A stretch of DNA of 64,000 bases from Pseudomonas sp. AKS31 (GCF_023634765.1 NZ_JAMLFX010000001.1:909982-973981); one strand, 5' to 3'; positions 16,526 to 27,234 are shown, numbered from the stretch's first letter. The notes: generated by a model not told the origin, from the letters alone. A program made the numbers and translations.

Positions 16526-17221
16526 ATGAATCGCTTTGTATCTGTTCTGGCATTGAGTGGGGTCGTCTCGCTCGCGGGCTGCGTCGCTCCGACGCCCAAG
16601 CCCAATGACCCTTATTACGCCCCGGTGTTGCCGCGCACGCCGCTGCCGGCTGCCGCCAATAACGGCTCGATCTATCAGGCCGGCTTCGAGCAGAACCTGT
16701 ACAGCGACCGCAAGGCTTTCCGGGTTGGTGACATCATCACCATCACCCTCAACGAGCGCACACAGGCGAGCAAGAATGCCAACTCGCAGATGGACAAGAA
16801 CAGCGATAACAAGGTCGGTCTGACCTCGTTGTTCGGCTCCAGCCTGACCACCAACAACCCGATCGGGGGCAACGACCTGAGTCTGAACGCCGGTTACAGT
16901 GCTGACCGTTCGACCAAGGGCGACGCCAAGTCGGGGCAGAGCAATAGCCTGACCGGTTCGATCACCGTGACCGTCGCTGACGTGCTGCCCAACGGCATCA
17001 TCGCCGTGCGTGGCGAGAAGTGGCTGACGCTGAACACCGGTGACGAGCTGGTGCGCATTGCTGGTCTGGTGCGTGCCGATGACATCGCCACGGACAACAC
17101 CGTGTCGTCGACTCGGGTCGCCGATGCACGCATCACCTACTCGGGTACTGGCGCCTTTGCCGATACGAGTCAGCCAGGCTGGTTCGACCGTTTCTTCCTC
17201 AGCCCGCTGTTCCCTTTCTAG
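16526..17221 (+). CDS. flgH: Flagellar L-ring lipoprotein FlgH
   Basis: 231 residues. It forms the outer-membrane L-ring. A lipoprotein signal peptide ends in the lipobox LAGC (about residues 16-19), so the protein is acylated at that Cys. The core ([27 protein letters not shown]) and the end (FLSPLFPF) are typical. The stop codon is directly followed by the flgI start. Confidence 0.96.
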   Translation: MNRFVSVLALSGVVSLAGCVAPTPKPNDPYYAPVLPRTPLPAAANNGSIYQAGFEQNLYSDRKAFRVGDIITITLNERTQASKNANSQMDKNSDNKVGLTSLFGSSLTTNNPIGGNDLSLNAGYSADRSTKGDAKSGQSNSLTGSITVTVADVLPNGIIAVRGEKWLTLNTGDELVRIAGLVRADDIATDNTVSSTRVADARITYSGTGAFADTSQPGWFDRFFLSPLFPF

Positions 17222-18337
17222 GTGGCTACGTTGAATTTCAAGAGCCTCATGCTGGCTGCGGCGCTGATGTCCGCAGCCTTTGGTGCCCACGCCGAGCGGT
17301 TGAAAGATATCGCCAGCATTTCCGGCGTGCGTTCCAACCAGTTGATCGGTTACGGCCTGGTGGTCGGGCTTAACGGCACCGGTGACCAGACGACGCAAAC
17401 CCCGTTCACCCTGCAGACCTTCAACAACATGCTCTCGCAGTTCGGCATCAAGGTGCCGCCGGGATCGGGCAACGTGCAGTTGAAAAACGTTGCGGCGGTG
17501 TCGATCAGTGCCGACCTGCCTGCGTTCGCCAAGCCGGGTCAGCAGGTCGACATCACCGTGTCCTCGATCGGTAACTCCAAGAGCCTGCGCGGCGGCACTT
17601 TGTTGCTGACCCCGCTCAAGGGTATCGACGGCAACGTTTATGCGGTCGCTCAGGGCAACCTGGTGGTTGGTGGTTTCGACGCCGAGGGCCGTGACGGTTC
17701 GAAGATTACCGTCAACGTTCCGTCGGCCGGTCGTATCCCCGGTGGTGCCTCTGTGGAGCGTTCGGTGCCGAGCGGATTCAACCAGGGCAACAGCCTGACG
17801 CTGAACCTCAACCGTTCCGACTTCACCACGGCCAAACGCATCGTCGACAAGATCAACGACATGCTTGGCCCTGGCGTTGCGCAAGCCATCGACGGCGGTT
17901 CGATCCGAGTTACTGCGCCGCTCGATCCGAGCCAGCGCGTTGACTACCTGTCGATCCTGGAAAACCTCGAAGTCGATCCGGGCCAGGCGGTGGCGAAAGT
18001 CATCATCAACTCGCGTACCGGCACCATCGTCATCGGCCAGAACGTCAAGGTTTCGCCAGCCGCCGTGACCCACGGCAGCCTGACCGTGACCATCACCGAA
18101 GACCCGATCGTCAGCCAGCCCGGCCCGCTGTCCAATGGGCAGACGGCTGTTGTGCCGCGCTCGCGGGTCAACGCCGAGCAGGAAGCCAAACCGATGTTCA
18201 AGTTCGGCCCGGGCACCACCCTCGACGAGATCGTGCGTGCGGTGAACCAGGTCGGCGCGGCGCCGGGTGACTTGATGGCGATCCTCGAAGCCCTGAAGCA
18301 GGCCGGCGCGTTGCAAGCCGACCTGATCGTGATCTGA
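17222..18337 (+). CDS. flgI: Flagellar P-ring protein FlgI
   Basis: 371 residues from the GTG that directly follows the flgH stop; an ATG at 17249 ([20 protein letters not shown]) would also leave a full signal peptide. The Sec signal ends AHA, giving a periplasmic protein that builds the peptidoglycan ring. [19 protein letters not shown] and [19 protein letters not shown] are diagnostic. The start is the only doubtful point. Confidence 0.95.
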   Translation: MATLNFKSLMLAAALMSAAFGAHAERLKDIASISGVRSNQLIGYGLVVGLNGTGDQTTQTPFTLQTFNNMLSQFGIKVPPGSGNVQLKNVAAVSISADLPAFAKPGQQVDITVSSIGNSKSLRGGTLLLTPLKGIDGNVYAVAQGNLVVGGFDAEGRDGSKITVNVPSAGRIPGGASVERSVPSGFNQGNSLTLNLNRSDFTTAKRIVDKINDMLGPGVAQAIDGGSIRVTAPLDPSQRVDYLSILENLEVDPGQAVAKVIINSRTGTIVIGQNVKVSPAAVTHGSLTVTITEDPIVSQPGPLSNGQTAVVPRSRVNAEQEAKPMFKFGPGTTLDEIVRAVNQVGAAPGDLMAILEALKQAGALQADLIVI

Positions 18338-18348
18338 GGCCGACCGTT

Positions 18349-19647
18349 ATGGATATGCGCAAAAGCGGTCTGGTCAGCAGCAGCGATTCGGGTTCCTACT
18401 CGGACCTCAATCGCCTGAACCAACTCAAGGTCGGCGACAAGAACAGCGATGCGAACCTGCGCAAAGTGGCGCAGGAATTCGAATCGCTGTTCCTTGGTGA
18501 AATGCTTAAGTCGATGCGCTCGGCGACCAACGCCCTGGGTGAAGACAACCCGCTCAACACGCCGGCGGCCAAGCAGTATCAGGAAATGTACGACCAGCAA
18601 CTGGCGGTTTCCATGTCCCGCGAGGGCGGTGGTATCGGTCTGGCTGACGTGCTGATGCGGCAGATGTCGAAGAACAAACCGCTGGCACCGGGCGAGGCTG
18701 CGGCCGCGTCCGCCGCCAAGCAGGAAGAAGCCAAGGCGAAAGCTGCTGCCGTGGCCACGCCGATTGCCGCCGGCACCGTTGCCACCAACGGCCCGTTGTC
18801 GCGGCTCAATGGCGAGCGCCCGTTGTGGGCCTCGCGTTCGGTGAACGCGCCGAACACGCAACTGGCTCATCGCAACGACATGGAGCTGATCAACCAGCGT
18901 CGTCTGGCCTTGCCGCCGAAACTCGCCGATCGTTTGCTCGCCGGGCTGGTGCCATCGGCCACGCCGGCAGCGGCAACGGCAATGGCATTGCCGCAGCGTG
19001 CGACAACCGCTGCCACCACTGGCGCCGGCCCGCTGTACAACGGCGACTGGCTGGCCCGCGCCGAGACCGAAAAGGCCTCGGGCGGACAGATGCAGATCTA
19101 TGGTCGCGCCATGGCGCAGATTCCACTGGCGCCGGCGAAAAAAGCCTTCAGTTCTGCCGACGAATTCGTCAACACCATGCTGCCGATGGCCAAGGAAGCC
19201 GCCGACCGCATCGGCGTTGATCCGCGCTATCTGGTGGCACAGGCGGCGCTGGAAACCGGTTGGGGCAAGTCGGTCATGCGCGCCCAGGATGGCAGTAGCA
19301 GCCACAACCTGTTCGGTATCAAGGCGAGCAGCAACTGGAAGGGCGATTCGGCCCGGGCGATCACCAGCGAGTTCCGCAATGGCGAGATGGTTAAGGAGAC
19401 GGCCGAGTTCCGTTCCTACGCCTCGTACAAGGACAGCTTCCACGATCTGGTGACGTTGCTGCAGAGCAACAATCGCTATCAAGAAGTGCTGAAGTCTGCC
19501 GATAACCCAGAACAGTTTGTACGCGAGTTGCAAAAGGCCGGTTACGCCACCGACCCGAACTACGCAAGCAAGATTTCGCAGATAGCCAAGCAGATGAACA
19601 GTTTCCAAAACTACGCTGCGGCGGGTGTATCCACCACGCCTTTATAA
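18349..19647 (+). CDS. flgJ: Rod cap and peptidoglycan hydrolase FlgJ
   Basis: 432 residues with two parts. The rod-capping domain is at about 25-105 (VAQEFESLFLGEMLKSMR). The glucosaminidase/muramidase domain is at about 265-420, with the catalytic Glu in AQAALETGWGKSVM. A linker of about 150 residues rich in Ala, Pro and Thr joins them, longer than in enteric FlgJ (about 313 residues in total). It digests peptidoglycan to let the rod pass. Order and spacing match the flg operon. Confidence 0.95.
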   Translation: MDMRKSGLVSSSDSGSYSDLNRLNQLKVGDKNSDANLRKVAQEFESLFLGEMLKSMRSATNALGEDNPLNTPAAKQYQEMYDQQLAVSMSREGGGIGLADVLMRQMSKNKPLAPGEAAAASAAKQEEAKAKAAAVATPIAAGTVATNGPLSRLNGERPLWASRSVNAPNTQLAHRNDMELINQRRLALPPKLADRLLAGLVPSATPAAATAMALPQRATTAATTGAGPLYNGDWLARAETEKASGGQMQIYGRAMAQIPLAPAKKAFSSADEFVNTMLPMAKEAADRIGVDPRYLVAQAALETGWGKSVMRAQDGSSSHNLFGIKASSNWKGDSARAITSEFRNGEMVKETAEFRSYASYKDSFHDLVTLLQSNNRYQEVLKSADNPEQFVRELQKAGYATDPNYASKISQIAKQMNSFQNYAAAGVSTTPL

Positions 19648-19671
19648 GGCACAAGGTATAAGGTCTGAACC

Positions 19672-21717
19672 ATGAGTTTGCTCAATATCGGGATGTCGGG
19701 ACTGTCGGCCAGCCAGTCCTCTTTGGCTACGACAGGCAACAACATTGCCAACGTCGACACCGCCGGTTATTCACGTCAGCAAACCGTGCAGGGCACCAAA
19801 TCCTCGCAGCAGTTCGGCACCGTGTTTATCGGTACGGGCACGACCCTGGCCGACGTGCGCCGGGTGTACAACTCGTACCTGGAAAGCCAACTGCACACGG
19901 CCACGTCGCTCGATAGCGAGTCGGCCGCGTTTCTGGCCCAGGCCACGCCGCTGGACTCCATGCTGTCGGACACCAACACCGGCCTGACCGGTGTGCTGCA
20001 GAAGTTTTTCACCACGATGCAGGGCGTATCGACGTCGGCGACCGATGACACCTCGCGTCAATCGGTACTGACCGGTGCGCAGGCGCTGACCAGTCGCTTC
20101 AATACCATCGCCAAACAGCTCAACGACCAGAACACCACCCTCAATGGCAGCCTGGGCGACATGACGGCCCAGGTGAACAAACTGGCCACTTCGATTGCCA
20201 ACCTGAACCAGAAGATTGGCGAGATCTCCACCAGTGGCGGTGCGCCGAACGATCTGCTCGACAGCCGCAACGAGGCCGTACGCCAGCTCTCCGAACTGAC
20301 GGGTGCACAGGTCGTCGAGCGTGGCACCAGTTTCGACGTGTACATCGGCAGCGGTCAGCCGCTGGTGATCGGCAACACCACCAACACTTTGAGCATGGTC
20401 GCGAGCAAAACCGATCCGTCGCGCATGGCCATCCAGATGGATCGCGGGTCGAGCACGATCGACATCACCTCGGCGATGACCGGTGGCGAAATCGGCGGCC
20501 TGCTGACCTACCGCAAAGAAGTCCTCGACCCCTCGCTCAACGAGCTGGGCCGCGTGGCGCTGGTGATCGCTGATCAGGTCAACAGTCAGCAAGCCCAGGG
20601 CATCGACAAGAACGGTGACTTCGGCGCGGCCATTTTCAACAACATCAACAGTGCCGCGCTGATCAGTTCTCGCAGCATCGCGCAGTCGGGCAACAGCACC
20701 GGTTCGGGTAACCTCGATGTCACCATCAAGGACACCGGCAAGCTGACCACCAGCGATTATCAGGTGACGTTCACCAGCGCCACTGACTACACCGTCAAGC
20801 GCTCCGACGGCACCGATCTGGGTGCTTTCAGCACGACGACCAATCCACCTCCAGTGATCGACGGTTTCACCCTCGCGCTGAAGGGTGGTGCGTTGAGCGC
20901 CGGTGACAGTTTCAAAGTGACCCCGACCCGCAATGCGGCGGCGAGCATCCAGACGGTGCTCACCGATCCGAAGAAAATCGCTGCGGCCGGTCCGTTGACC
21001 GGTGTGGCCAGCGCTGCCGGTCTGGGGACTTACACGCAGCCGACGCTCAGCAACAAGATCGATATCTACAACCCGACTGCCCAGGCTGACATGCAAGCGG
21101 CGCTGAAGAACTCGACGCCGGTCAAGCTCGTGTTAGGTGCTGTCTCCGGGGGCAGCCAGGCTTACACCTTTGTGGATGCCAAGGGCGTCCTCATCAGCAG
21201 CGGCACTATCGTTCCTGGTCAATCGAACACGCTGGACCTGAAAGTCGGCATCGTCGATGCCAGCGGCAACCCGGTGCTGGACACCAGCGTCACGCCGAAC
21301 GTACAGAAAACCTTCTCCGTGCAGACCACCGTTGGCGGCACGCCGAAGCCTGGCGAAACCTTCACCATGAACCTCACCGGTGCGGCGTCCTCGGACAACC
21401 GCAACGCGCAATCGCTGGTCGCCCTGCAAACGGCGCAGACCGTCGATACCGGTTCGGCGAGCAAGGGCATCAGCCTGACTGACGCCTACAACAAGCTGGT
21501 GACCAACGTCGGTACCAAGACTGCCCAAGGCAAGTCCGACAGCGCCGCGACCTCAGCGATTCTGGATAACGCCAAAGGTGCGCGCGATTCGCTGTCCGGG
21601 GTCAACCTGGATGAAGAAACCGGCAACCTGGTCAAATATCAGCAGTACTACACAGCGTCTTCGCAGATCATCAAAGCTGCGCAGGAAACTTTCGCCACGC
21701 TGATCAACAGCCTTTAA
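19672..21717 (+). CDS. flgK: Hook-filament junction protein FlgK (HAP1)
   Basis: 681 residues. The N terminus LLNIGMSGLSASQSSLATTG and NNIANVDTAGYSRQ are the HAP1 signature; the C terminus ends VKYQQYYTASSQIIKAAQET. The middle is Thr/Ser/Ala-rich and variable, as in other pseudomonads. It is exported through the flagellar channel and joins hook to filament with FlgL, encoded 13 bases downstream. Confidence 0.96.
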   Translation: MSLLNIGMSGLSASQSSLATTGNNIANVDTAGYSRQQTVQGTKSSQQFGTVFIGTGTTLADVRRVYNSYLESQLHTATSLDSESAAFLAQATPLDSMLSDTNTGLTGVLQKFFTTMQGVSTSATDDTSRQSVLTGAQALTSRFNTIAKQLNDQNTTLNGSLGDMTAQVNKLATSIANLNQKIGEISTSGGAPNDLLDSRNEAVRQLSELTGAQVVERGTSFDVYIGSGQPLVIGNTTNTLSMVASKTDPSRMAIQMDRGSSTIDITSAMTGGEIGGLLTYRKEVLDPSLNELGRVALVIADQVNSQQAQGIDKNGDFGAAIFNNINSAALISSRSIAQSGNSTGSGNLDVTIKDTGKLTTSDYQVTFTSATDYTVKRSDGTDLGAFSTTTNPPPVIDGFTLALKGGALSAGDSFKVTPTRNAAASIQTVLTDPKKIAAAGPLTGVASAAGLGTYTQPTLSNKIDIYNPTAQADMQAALKNSTPVKLVLGAVSGGSQAYTFVDAKGVLISSGTIVPGQSNTLDLKVGIVDASGNPVLDTSVTPNVQKTFSVQTTVGGTPKPGETFTMNLTGAASSDNRNAQSLVALQTAQTVDTGSASKGISLTDAYNKLVTNVGTKTAQGKSDSAATSAILDNAKGARDSLSGVNLDEETGNLVKYQQYYTASSQIIKAAQETFATLINSL

Positions 21718-21730
21718 GGAGTCGTAATTC

Positions 21731-23299
21731 ATGCGCATTTCCACCGCCCAGTATTACGGCACGCAAGCGTCGGACTATCAGCGTAACTTCAACAAGGCCG
21801 TCGCCACCGCCAGCGAGGCGAGCAGCCTGCAGCGTATCAATACCGCCGCCGATGATCCGATCGGTGCCGGGCGTTTGCTGCAGTTGGGCCAGCAGGCCGC
21901 GATGCTCGATCAGTACAAGACCAACGTCGACACCACCAAAAGTGCATTGAACGTGCAGGAATCCACCCTGGATTCGATCACCACCGCGTTGGCCCGCGCC
22001 AAGGAACTCGCCCTGGCCGCCAACAATGGCACGGCCACCGACAAGGACCGCCAGGCTTACGCTTCGGAAATGGGCCAGATCCAGCAACAAGTGCTGGGTC
22101 TGATGAACGCCAAGGATGCCAACGGCAACTACCTGTTCTCCGGTTCGAAGACCGACACTGCGCCGTATTCGCAAAATGCCGACGGCACCTACAGCTACAA
22201 CGGTGACCAGACCACGATCAATCTGGGCATCGGCGATGGCATGACGATCGGCACCAACACCACCGGTTGGGACGCTTTCCAGCAGACCATCAATACCGCA
22301 CGTACCAACGTCGCCATGACCGCGCCGGCAGTGGATGACGGTCGCGTCGTACTGTCCAACGGCACGATCGGTACCGTCGCCACTTACAACGCCAAGTTCA
22401 CCGCTGGCCAGCCTTACACCGTCAGCTTCCTCAGCAGCACCCAGCTGAAAATCACCGATGCCTTGGGCAACGATGTGACCGCTGAGGCGAGCCAGAACGG
22501 TTTGGTCAGCAACAGCAGCGGTGCCAACCAGACGGTGAGCTTCCGTGGCGTCGACATGAAGCTGAACATCAACCTGAAGGCCGGTGACACCAATCCGGAC
22601 GCGGTCATTGCCGGCCACAGCTTCCAGTTGACCACTGCGCCAGATTCGTTCACCACCACACGCAGCCCGGGTAACCCGTCGACCGCGGTGATCACCGGTT
22701 CGAGCATCACTGACCAGGCAGCGTACACTGCGGCATTCCCGCAGGGTGGCGCCGTTCTCAAGTTCACCAGCGCCACCGCATTCGATCTGTATGCAGCGCC
22801 AGTGACCGCAGACAGCAAACCGGTGTCCTCGGGCACCGTGACCGGGAGCAACGCCACGGCGGCAGGCGTGACCTTTGCCCTGGGCAGCGCACCGGCAGCG
22901 GGCGATCAGTTCTCGATCCGTCCAAACGATCATCAGACCCAGAACGTGCTCGACACCCTCGGTCAGATGATCACCGCACTGAACACGCCGATCGATGGTG
23001 ATCCGGTGGCCAAGCAGAAATTCCAGGGCGCCATGGAGGCGGGCCTCGGCAACATCGACGCGGCCAACAATCAAATCGGCGCTGCGGTGACTGCGATTGG
23101 TGCCCGAGGCCAGGCACTGGACATGCAGGCCGTCACCAATGACAGTCTGAGCACCGCGAACACCACCACGCAAGGTTCCATTCGCGATTCGGATCCGGCT
23201 GAAGTGATGACGCGTCTGACCCTGCAACAGACCATGCTGCAAGCTTCGCAGCTTGCGTTCAGCAAGATCAGCCAGTTGGGTCTGTTCAACAAGATCTGA
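21731..23299 (+). CDS. flgL: Hook-filament junction protein FlgL (HAP3)
   Basis: 522 residues; AAGGAG precedes the ATG. The N terminus (MRISTAQYYGTQASDYQRNF) and the C-terminal helix (MTRLTLQQTMLQASQLAFSK) are flagellin-like, as for FlgL. The central part is longer than in enteric FlgL (about 317 residues). It ends the flgF-L operon at a hairpin. Confidence 0.95.
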   Translation: MRISTAQYYGTQASDYQRNFNKAVATASEASSLQRINTAADDPIGAGRLLQLGQQAAMLDQYKTNVDTTKSALNVQESTLDSITTALARAKELALAANNGTATDKDRQAYASEMGQIQQQVLGLMNAKDANGNYLFSGSKTDTAPYSQNADGTYSYNGDQTTINLGIGDGMTIGTNTTGWDAFQQTINTARTNVAMTAPAVDDGRVVLSNGTIGTVATYNAKFTAGQPYTVSFLSSTQLKITDALGNDVTAEASQNGLVSNSSGANQTVSFRGVDMKLNINLKAGDTNPDAVIAGHSFQLTTAPDSFTTTRSPGNPSTAVITGSSITDQAAYTAAFPQGGAVLKFTSATAFDLYAAPVTADSKPVSSGTVTGSNATAAGVTFALGSAPAAGDQFSIRPNDHQTQNVLDTLGQMITALNTPIDGDPVAKQKFQGAMEAGLGNIDAANNQIGAAVTAIGARGQALDMQAVTNDSLSTANTTTQGSIRDSDPAEVMTRLTLQQTMLQASQLAFSKISQLGLFNKI

Positions 23300-23304
23300 T
23301 CCTC

Positions 23305-23329
23305 AACGGGCGCGTAAGCGCCCGTTTGC
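23305..23329 (+). terminator. Terminator after flgL
   Basis: AACGGGCGC and GCGCCCGTT flank a GTAA tetraloop 6 bases after the flgL stop. Only three T residues follow, so termination may be incomplete. Confidence 0.7.
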
Positions 23330-23379
23330 CCTGTTCCTCAGTCATGTTTTTTTGCGGTATCAAGGGCTCGCTTTTTCGA

Positions 23380-23406
23380 GCGGGCTCGCACCGCCTGTGA
23401 GCCCGC
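23380..23406. other. REP-like hairpin abutting the glycosyltransferase start codon
   Basis: GCGGGCTC at 23380-23387 pairs with GAGCCCGC at 23399-23406; the GTG start is at 23408. It resembles a degenerate single REP arm. It would occlude the region where a ribosome-binding site belongs, so translation of this large gene may be weak or regulated. Confidence 0.6.
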
Positions 23407-23407
23407 C

Positions 23408-26400
23408 GTGAATTCACTTCCCCTTGTCAGCCTTGTCATTCCTGCCTTCAATCCGCGCTTTTTCGAGCGGACGCTGAACAGCGCCGTCAGCCAGAATTAC
23501 GCCAATCTTGAAATCATCGTGTGCGATGACAATCGCGGCAACGAGATCGAAGACATTGTCATGCAGGTGACAGAGCAGACCGGTTTCGCCGTGCGTTACG
23601 TGCGCAACCCGCGAACGCTGGGGCTGGTCGGTAACCTGAAGGCCTGTCTTGAGCAAGCGCGGGGCGAGTTCATCAAATTCCTGTGTGATGATGACCTGCT
23701 GTATTCGTCCTGTATCGAACAGCAAGCCCACGAACTGCGGCGCGACGAAGTCAGTCTGGTGGTAGCCCAACGGTTGTTGTGGGATGCCAACGACATCATC
23801 CTGCCCGCACGTCTGGAAAACAGTTCATTGTCGCCGGCCAGTGGCTTGCTCAAAGGCGACGATGTACTGAGCATCTTTGAAAAATTCCCGGTCAACGTAC
23901 TGGGCGGATTCAGCAGTGCGCTGTTTCGCCGTAGCGATGTTGTGGAGCTTTTACCAGCCTTGACCGAGGAGGGTGCCTGCTTCGTTGCGACGCTGGACTT
24001 TGCCTTGTACGTCTGTCTGCTGCGGCGCGGCAATCTGGTGGTCTCCAACAACGTGCTGAGTGCCGAGCGTCTCTACCCCGAGCGTCTGAGCGCGCAGCAA
24101 CCGATGAAAGACGCGGCCGAGATCGAGCGCGAGTGGATCTCGCAAATGCTCAAGGTTCGCAGCGGCGAGTCGGCACCGGCGCCGGGCTGGGTTCGTTATG
24201 TGCCGCTGACCAAGGCCGATGAGTCGCCTCGGGTCTGGGAAGAGCTGCCGCTGAGCCGTACCCTTGGCACCAAGCAGAGTCGTCAGGAGCTGGGGGTCGG
24301 AGTCGACAGCTTCAGTTTTGGCGAACTCTACGCACAATGGCTGGCGGTTCGGGTGTTGACCGAGGCGCAGCGCCAATGGCTGCCGGAAACCCTCGCTGGC
24401 TGGCCGCACCGGCCGCGCATCGTGCCGATCATCATTGATGCCCAAGGCAGTCGCGATGGCCTGGAGCGCACCCTTGAGGCACTCGCCGCTCAGGATTACC
24501 CGCCGGAGCTGGTTCTGGTGCTGTCCACGGCTTGCAGCGAAGCGAAGCTGGACGGTCGCGTGTTCCACATGCCGTTGCAGGGTGACGGCCTGGAGCAGGT
24601 CAACACTCTGCTGCCGCAACTGGAAGGCGCCGACTGGTTTTATCTGCTGCAGCCAGGTGACTGCCCGGTGGCGCCAGCGTTGTTGGTGATGGCTGATCGC
24701 ATTGCGCACTCAAGCTCATTGACATGCCTGTACAGCGACGAAGGCAGCCTGCGCGACGGTGAGTCGGCCGAGCCTGCGTTCAAGCCGGATTTCAACCTCG
24801 ACCTCATGCGCAGTTACCCTTACGTCGGGCGTGCGCTGGCGTTTCAGCGCGAACGGTTCCTGGCACTTGGCGGTTTCACCTCGACGTTCGCCGAACTCGC
24901 GCCCCACGATGTGCTGTGGCGTATGGTTGAAAGCGATGGCCTGCAAGTGGTCGGGCACATTGCTGAAGTGTTGCTGGAATCGAAATTCGATCTCTCGCAA
25001 TGGCTCACTGATCCTGGCGTTGCGCAGCAAAGCCCGCGCATTCTCGAAGCGCATCTGCAACGCCTTGGCATTGCTCATGAAATCCGCGACGGTAACAGCG
25101 GGCTGCTCAATCGTGTCGACTATCACCATGCCCGGCGCCCACTGGTGTCGGTGGTCATTGTCACGCAGGACCAGACGGCTGCCTTGCAGCGCTGCGTCGA
25201 GACATTGCTGGAAAAGACCGCCTACACCGAGTACGAATTGCTCTTGGTCGATAACGGCAGCGAAAGCGCCGAAGCGTTGGCATGGCTGGACGGTATGGCG
25301 CAACTGGGCAGCGAGCGGATTCGCGTGCTGAGCTACCCGCAAAAGGGTAACGCGGCAGCGGTGCACAACTATGCCGTCAGCCAGGCGCGCGGTGAGTATG
25401 TGTTGATGCTCAACGCCTTTGCGGTGATCACCCAGAACGATTGGCTCGACGAATTGCTCAATCATGCGCAACGTCCGGAGGTCGGGGTGGTTGGCGCCAA
25501 GCTGTTCAACCCGGACGGCGGCGTGTTGCACGCCGGCCTGATTCTTGGCTTGAACGGGCCGGTCGGGTTGCCGTTCTATGGCCAACCGATGCAGTCGGAA
25601 GGGTACATGCATCGCCTGCAGGCGGTGCATGACCTGAGTGCCGTCGGCGGTGATTGCCTGATGATTCGCAAGTCGGTGTTCGAAGCCGCCGGCGGGCTGG
25701 ACGAGCAGGACCTCAAGCAAACGCTCAATGTCGTCGATCTGTGTCTGCGTGTTGGCCGTGACGGTTATCTGGTGGTGCTGAATCCTCATGCGGTGCTGGC
25801 CGTCGGGGCACGGCCAAATGCAATGGCAACGCCTGAGGAAGAAGCGCAGCACATTGAGGAGAGGGAGACTTTTTACCAGCGCTGGCTGCCGCTGGTAGCG
25901 CGCGACCCGGCCTATAACGTCAACCTGACGTTGCAGGGCGTGGGCGCTACCAACTTCAGTCTGGAGCCGGGCCTGCGCACGGGGTGGAGTGCATTCTCCA
26001 AGGCACAGTTGCCCAATCTGCTGGTGGTGCCGATCAACGCTTCGGCCATCGGCCATTACCGCATGAGCCAGCCGATGATTGAGCTCGAAGCGGCCAATCG
26101 GGCAGAAGGGCGTATTTGCTACGGCTTGCCATCGATCATCGATATCGAGCGTCAGTCGCCTGATGTAATCGTCCTGCAAGGGCGCTACTCGGAACACGCC
26201 ATTGATGAAATTCCACCGCTGAAGAAATACTTCAACGCTCGGCGCATTTTCGAACTCGACGACTATGTCATCGACGTTCCCCACCGCAACGCGCACATCC
26301 GCAACATGCCGAGCAAGCAGGACATGGAGCGTATGGTGCGGCGTGCGATCGGCCTGTGTGATCGCGCGGTCGTATCCACCGCGCCGCTGGCCAACGTGCT

Positions 26401-27001
26401 GTCGGACATGCACCACGACATTCGTGTCGTCCCCAACATGTTGGCCAAGGACTTGTGGGGCCACCTGCGCAGCCAGCGTAGGACCTCGAAGAAACCGCGG
26501 GTCGGCTGGGGCGGCGGCACCAGTCACCACGGTGATCTGGCGGTGATCGCCGAGGTCGTTCGTGAACTGGCCAATGAAGTCGACTGGGTGTTTTTCGGCA
26601 TGTGCCCGGATGATCTGCGTCCTTACATGCATGAGTTCCACGGGGTCATCGGTCTGGACGTGTACCCGGCAAAACTGGCCAGTCTCAACCTCGATCTGGC
26701 ACTGGCGCCGCTGGAATTCCATATCTTCAACGACTGCAAGAGCAACTTGCGGCTGCTGGAGTACGGCGCTTGCGGTTACCCGGTGATCTGCACGGATACC
26801 GAGGCCTATCGCGGTTACTTGCCATGCACCCGGATCAAGACCAACAGCACGGATGAATGGCTGCAAGCGATCCGCATGCACCTGGCCGATCCGGATGCCA
26901 GTTATCGCATGGGCGATGAATTGCGTGAGGTGGTGTTGCGCGATTACGTGTTGCGCGGCGATAACCTGCGCTACTGGGAATACGGCTGGCTGGCGGATTG
27001 A
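23408..27001 (+). CDS. 1197-residue multidomain glycosyltransferase, Fgt-like, probable flagellin glycosyltransferase
   Basis: Four domains can be read. GT2 domain 1 is at about 5-230 (LVSLVIPAFNP, acidic LCDDDLL). A degenerate GT-A region is at about 335-560. GT2 domain 3 is at about 575-800 (VSVVIVTQDQ, LLLVDNGSES). A C-terminal GT-B-like domain is at about 870-1190 (RVGWGGGTSHHGDL, NLRLLEYGACGYPVICTD). Size, layout and place between flgL and fliC match Fgt1/Fgt2, the flagellin glycosyltransferases of Pseudomonas syringae. The GTG start follows a strong stem-loop with no clear ribosome-binding site. It likely transfers or extends sugars on flagellin in the cytoplasm. Confidence 0.85.
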   Translation: MNSLPLVSLVIPAFNPRFFERTLNSAVSQNYANLEIIVCDDNRGNEIEDIVMQVTEQTGFAVRYVRNPRTLGLVGNLKACLEQARGEFIKFLCDDDLLYSSCIEQQAHELRRDEVSLVVAQRLLWDANDIILPARLENSSLSPASGLLKGDDVLSIFEKFPVNVLGGFSSALFRRSDVVELLPALTEEGACFVATLDFALYVCLLRRGNLVVSNNVLSAERLYPERLSAQQPMKDAAEIEREWISQMLKVRSGESAPAPGWVRYVPLTKADESPRVWEELPLSRTLGTKQSRQELGVGVDSFSFGELYAQWLAVRVLTEAQRQWLPETLAGWPHRPRIVPIIIDAQGSRDGLERTLEALAAQDYPPELVLVLSTACSEAKLDGRVFHMPLQGDGLEQVNTLLPQLEGADWFYLLQPGDCPVAPALLVMADRIAHSSSLTCLYSDEGSLRDGESAEPAFKPDFNLDLMRSYPYVGRALAFQRERFLALGGFTSTFAELAPHDVLWRMVESDGLQVVGHIAEVLLESKFDLSQWLTDPGVAQQSPRILEAHLQRLGIAHEIRDGNSGLLNRVDYHHARRPLVSVVIVTQDQTAALQRCVETLLEKTAYTEYELLLVDNGSESAEALAWLDGMAQLGSERIRVLSYPQKGNAAAVHNYAVSQARGEYVLMLNAFAVITQNDWLDELLNHAQRPEVGVVGAKLFNPDGGVLHAGLILGLNGPVGLPFYGQPMQSEGYMHRLQAVHDLSAVGGDCLMIRKSVFEAAGGLDEQDLKQTLNVVDLCLRVGRDGYLVVLNPHAVLAVGARPNAMATPEEEAQHIEERETFYQRWLPLVARDPAYNVNLTLQGVGATNFSLEPGLRTGWSAFSKAQLPNLLVVPINASAIGHYRMSQPMIELEAANRAEGRICYGLPSIIDIERQSPDVIVLQGRYSEHAIDEIPPLKKYFNARRIFELDDYVIDVPHRNAHIRNMPSKQDMERMVRRAIGLCDRAVVSTAPLANVLSDMHHDIRVVPNMLAKDLWGHLRSQRRTSKKPRVGWGGGTSHHGDLAVIAEVVRELANEVDWVFFGMCPDDLRPYMHEFHGVIGLDVYPAKLASLNLDLALAPLEFHIFNDCKSNLRLLEYGACGYPVICTDTEAYRGYLPCTRIKTNSTDEWLQAIRMHLADPDASYRMGDELREVVLRDYVLRGDNLRYWEYGWLAD

Positions 27002-27029
27002 TCGAGCCGCACATGACCTCCTGAAAAAC

Positions 27030-27056
27030 AGGCGACTTTTACAGTCGCCTTTTTTT
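27030..27056 (+). terminator. Terminator after the large glycosyltransferase gene
   Basis: AGGCGACT and AGTCGCCT flank a 5-base loop and run into a T tract, 29 bases after the stop codon. Confidence 0.9.
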
Positions 27057-27234
27057 GCCTTTGAAAAGCCTGTTTGCATCAATCCCGATACATTTCTTTG
27101 CCGAGGCTCAAGCTTCGCCTTTGAGCTGTCGATACCCTTCTATTCGTTCATTCATCAGGCAGGGATCGCAGGCTTGAACGGTCTCTCTCTCTGCCGACAG
27201 AACCGCTTTCAACCACAACGCAAGGAAGACGTAA

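Noticed and set aside
16388..19608. Long open frames on the minus strand opposite flgG-flgJ (642 and 554 codons)
   Set aside because: They are antisense to secure flagellar genes, have low-complexity His/Arg/Gln-rich translations and no ribosome-binding site. They arise from GC-rich codon bias.
24716..27082. 788-codon minus-strand frame opposite the large glycosyltransferase
   Set aside because: Antisense artefact of high GC; the translation has no domain and the plus-strand gene is certain. The same applies to the minus-strand frame at 36197-38563.
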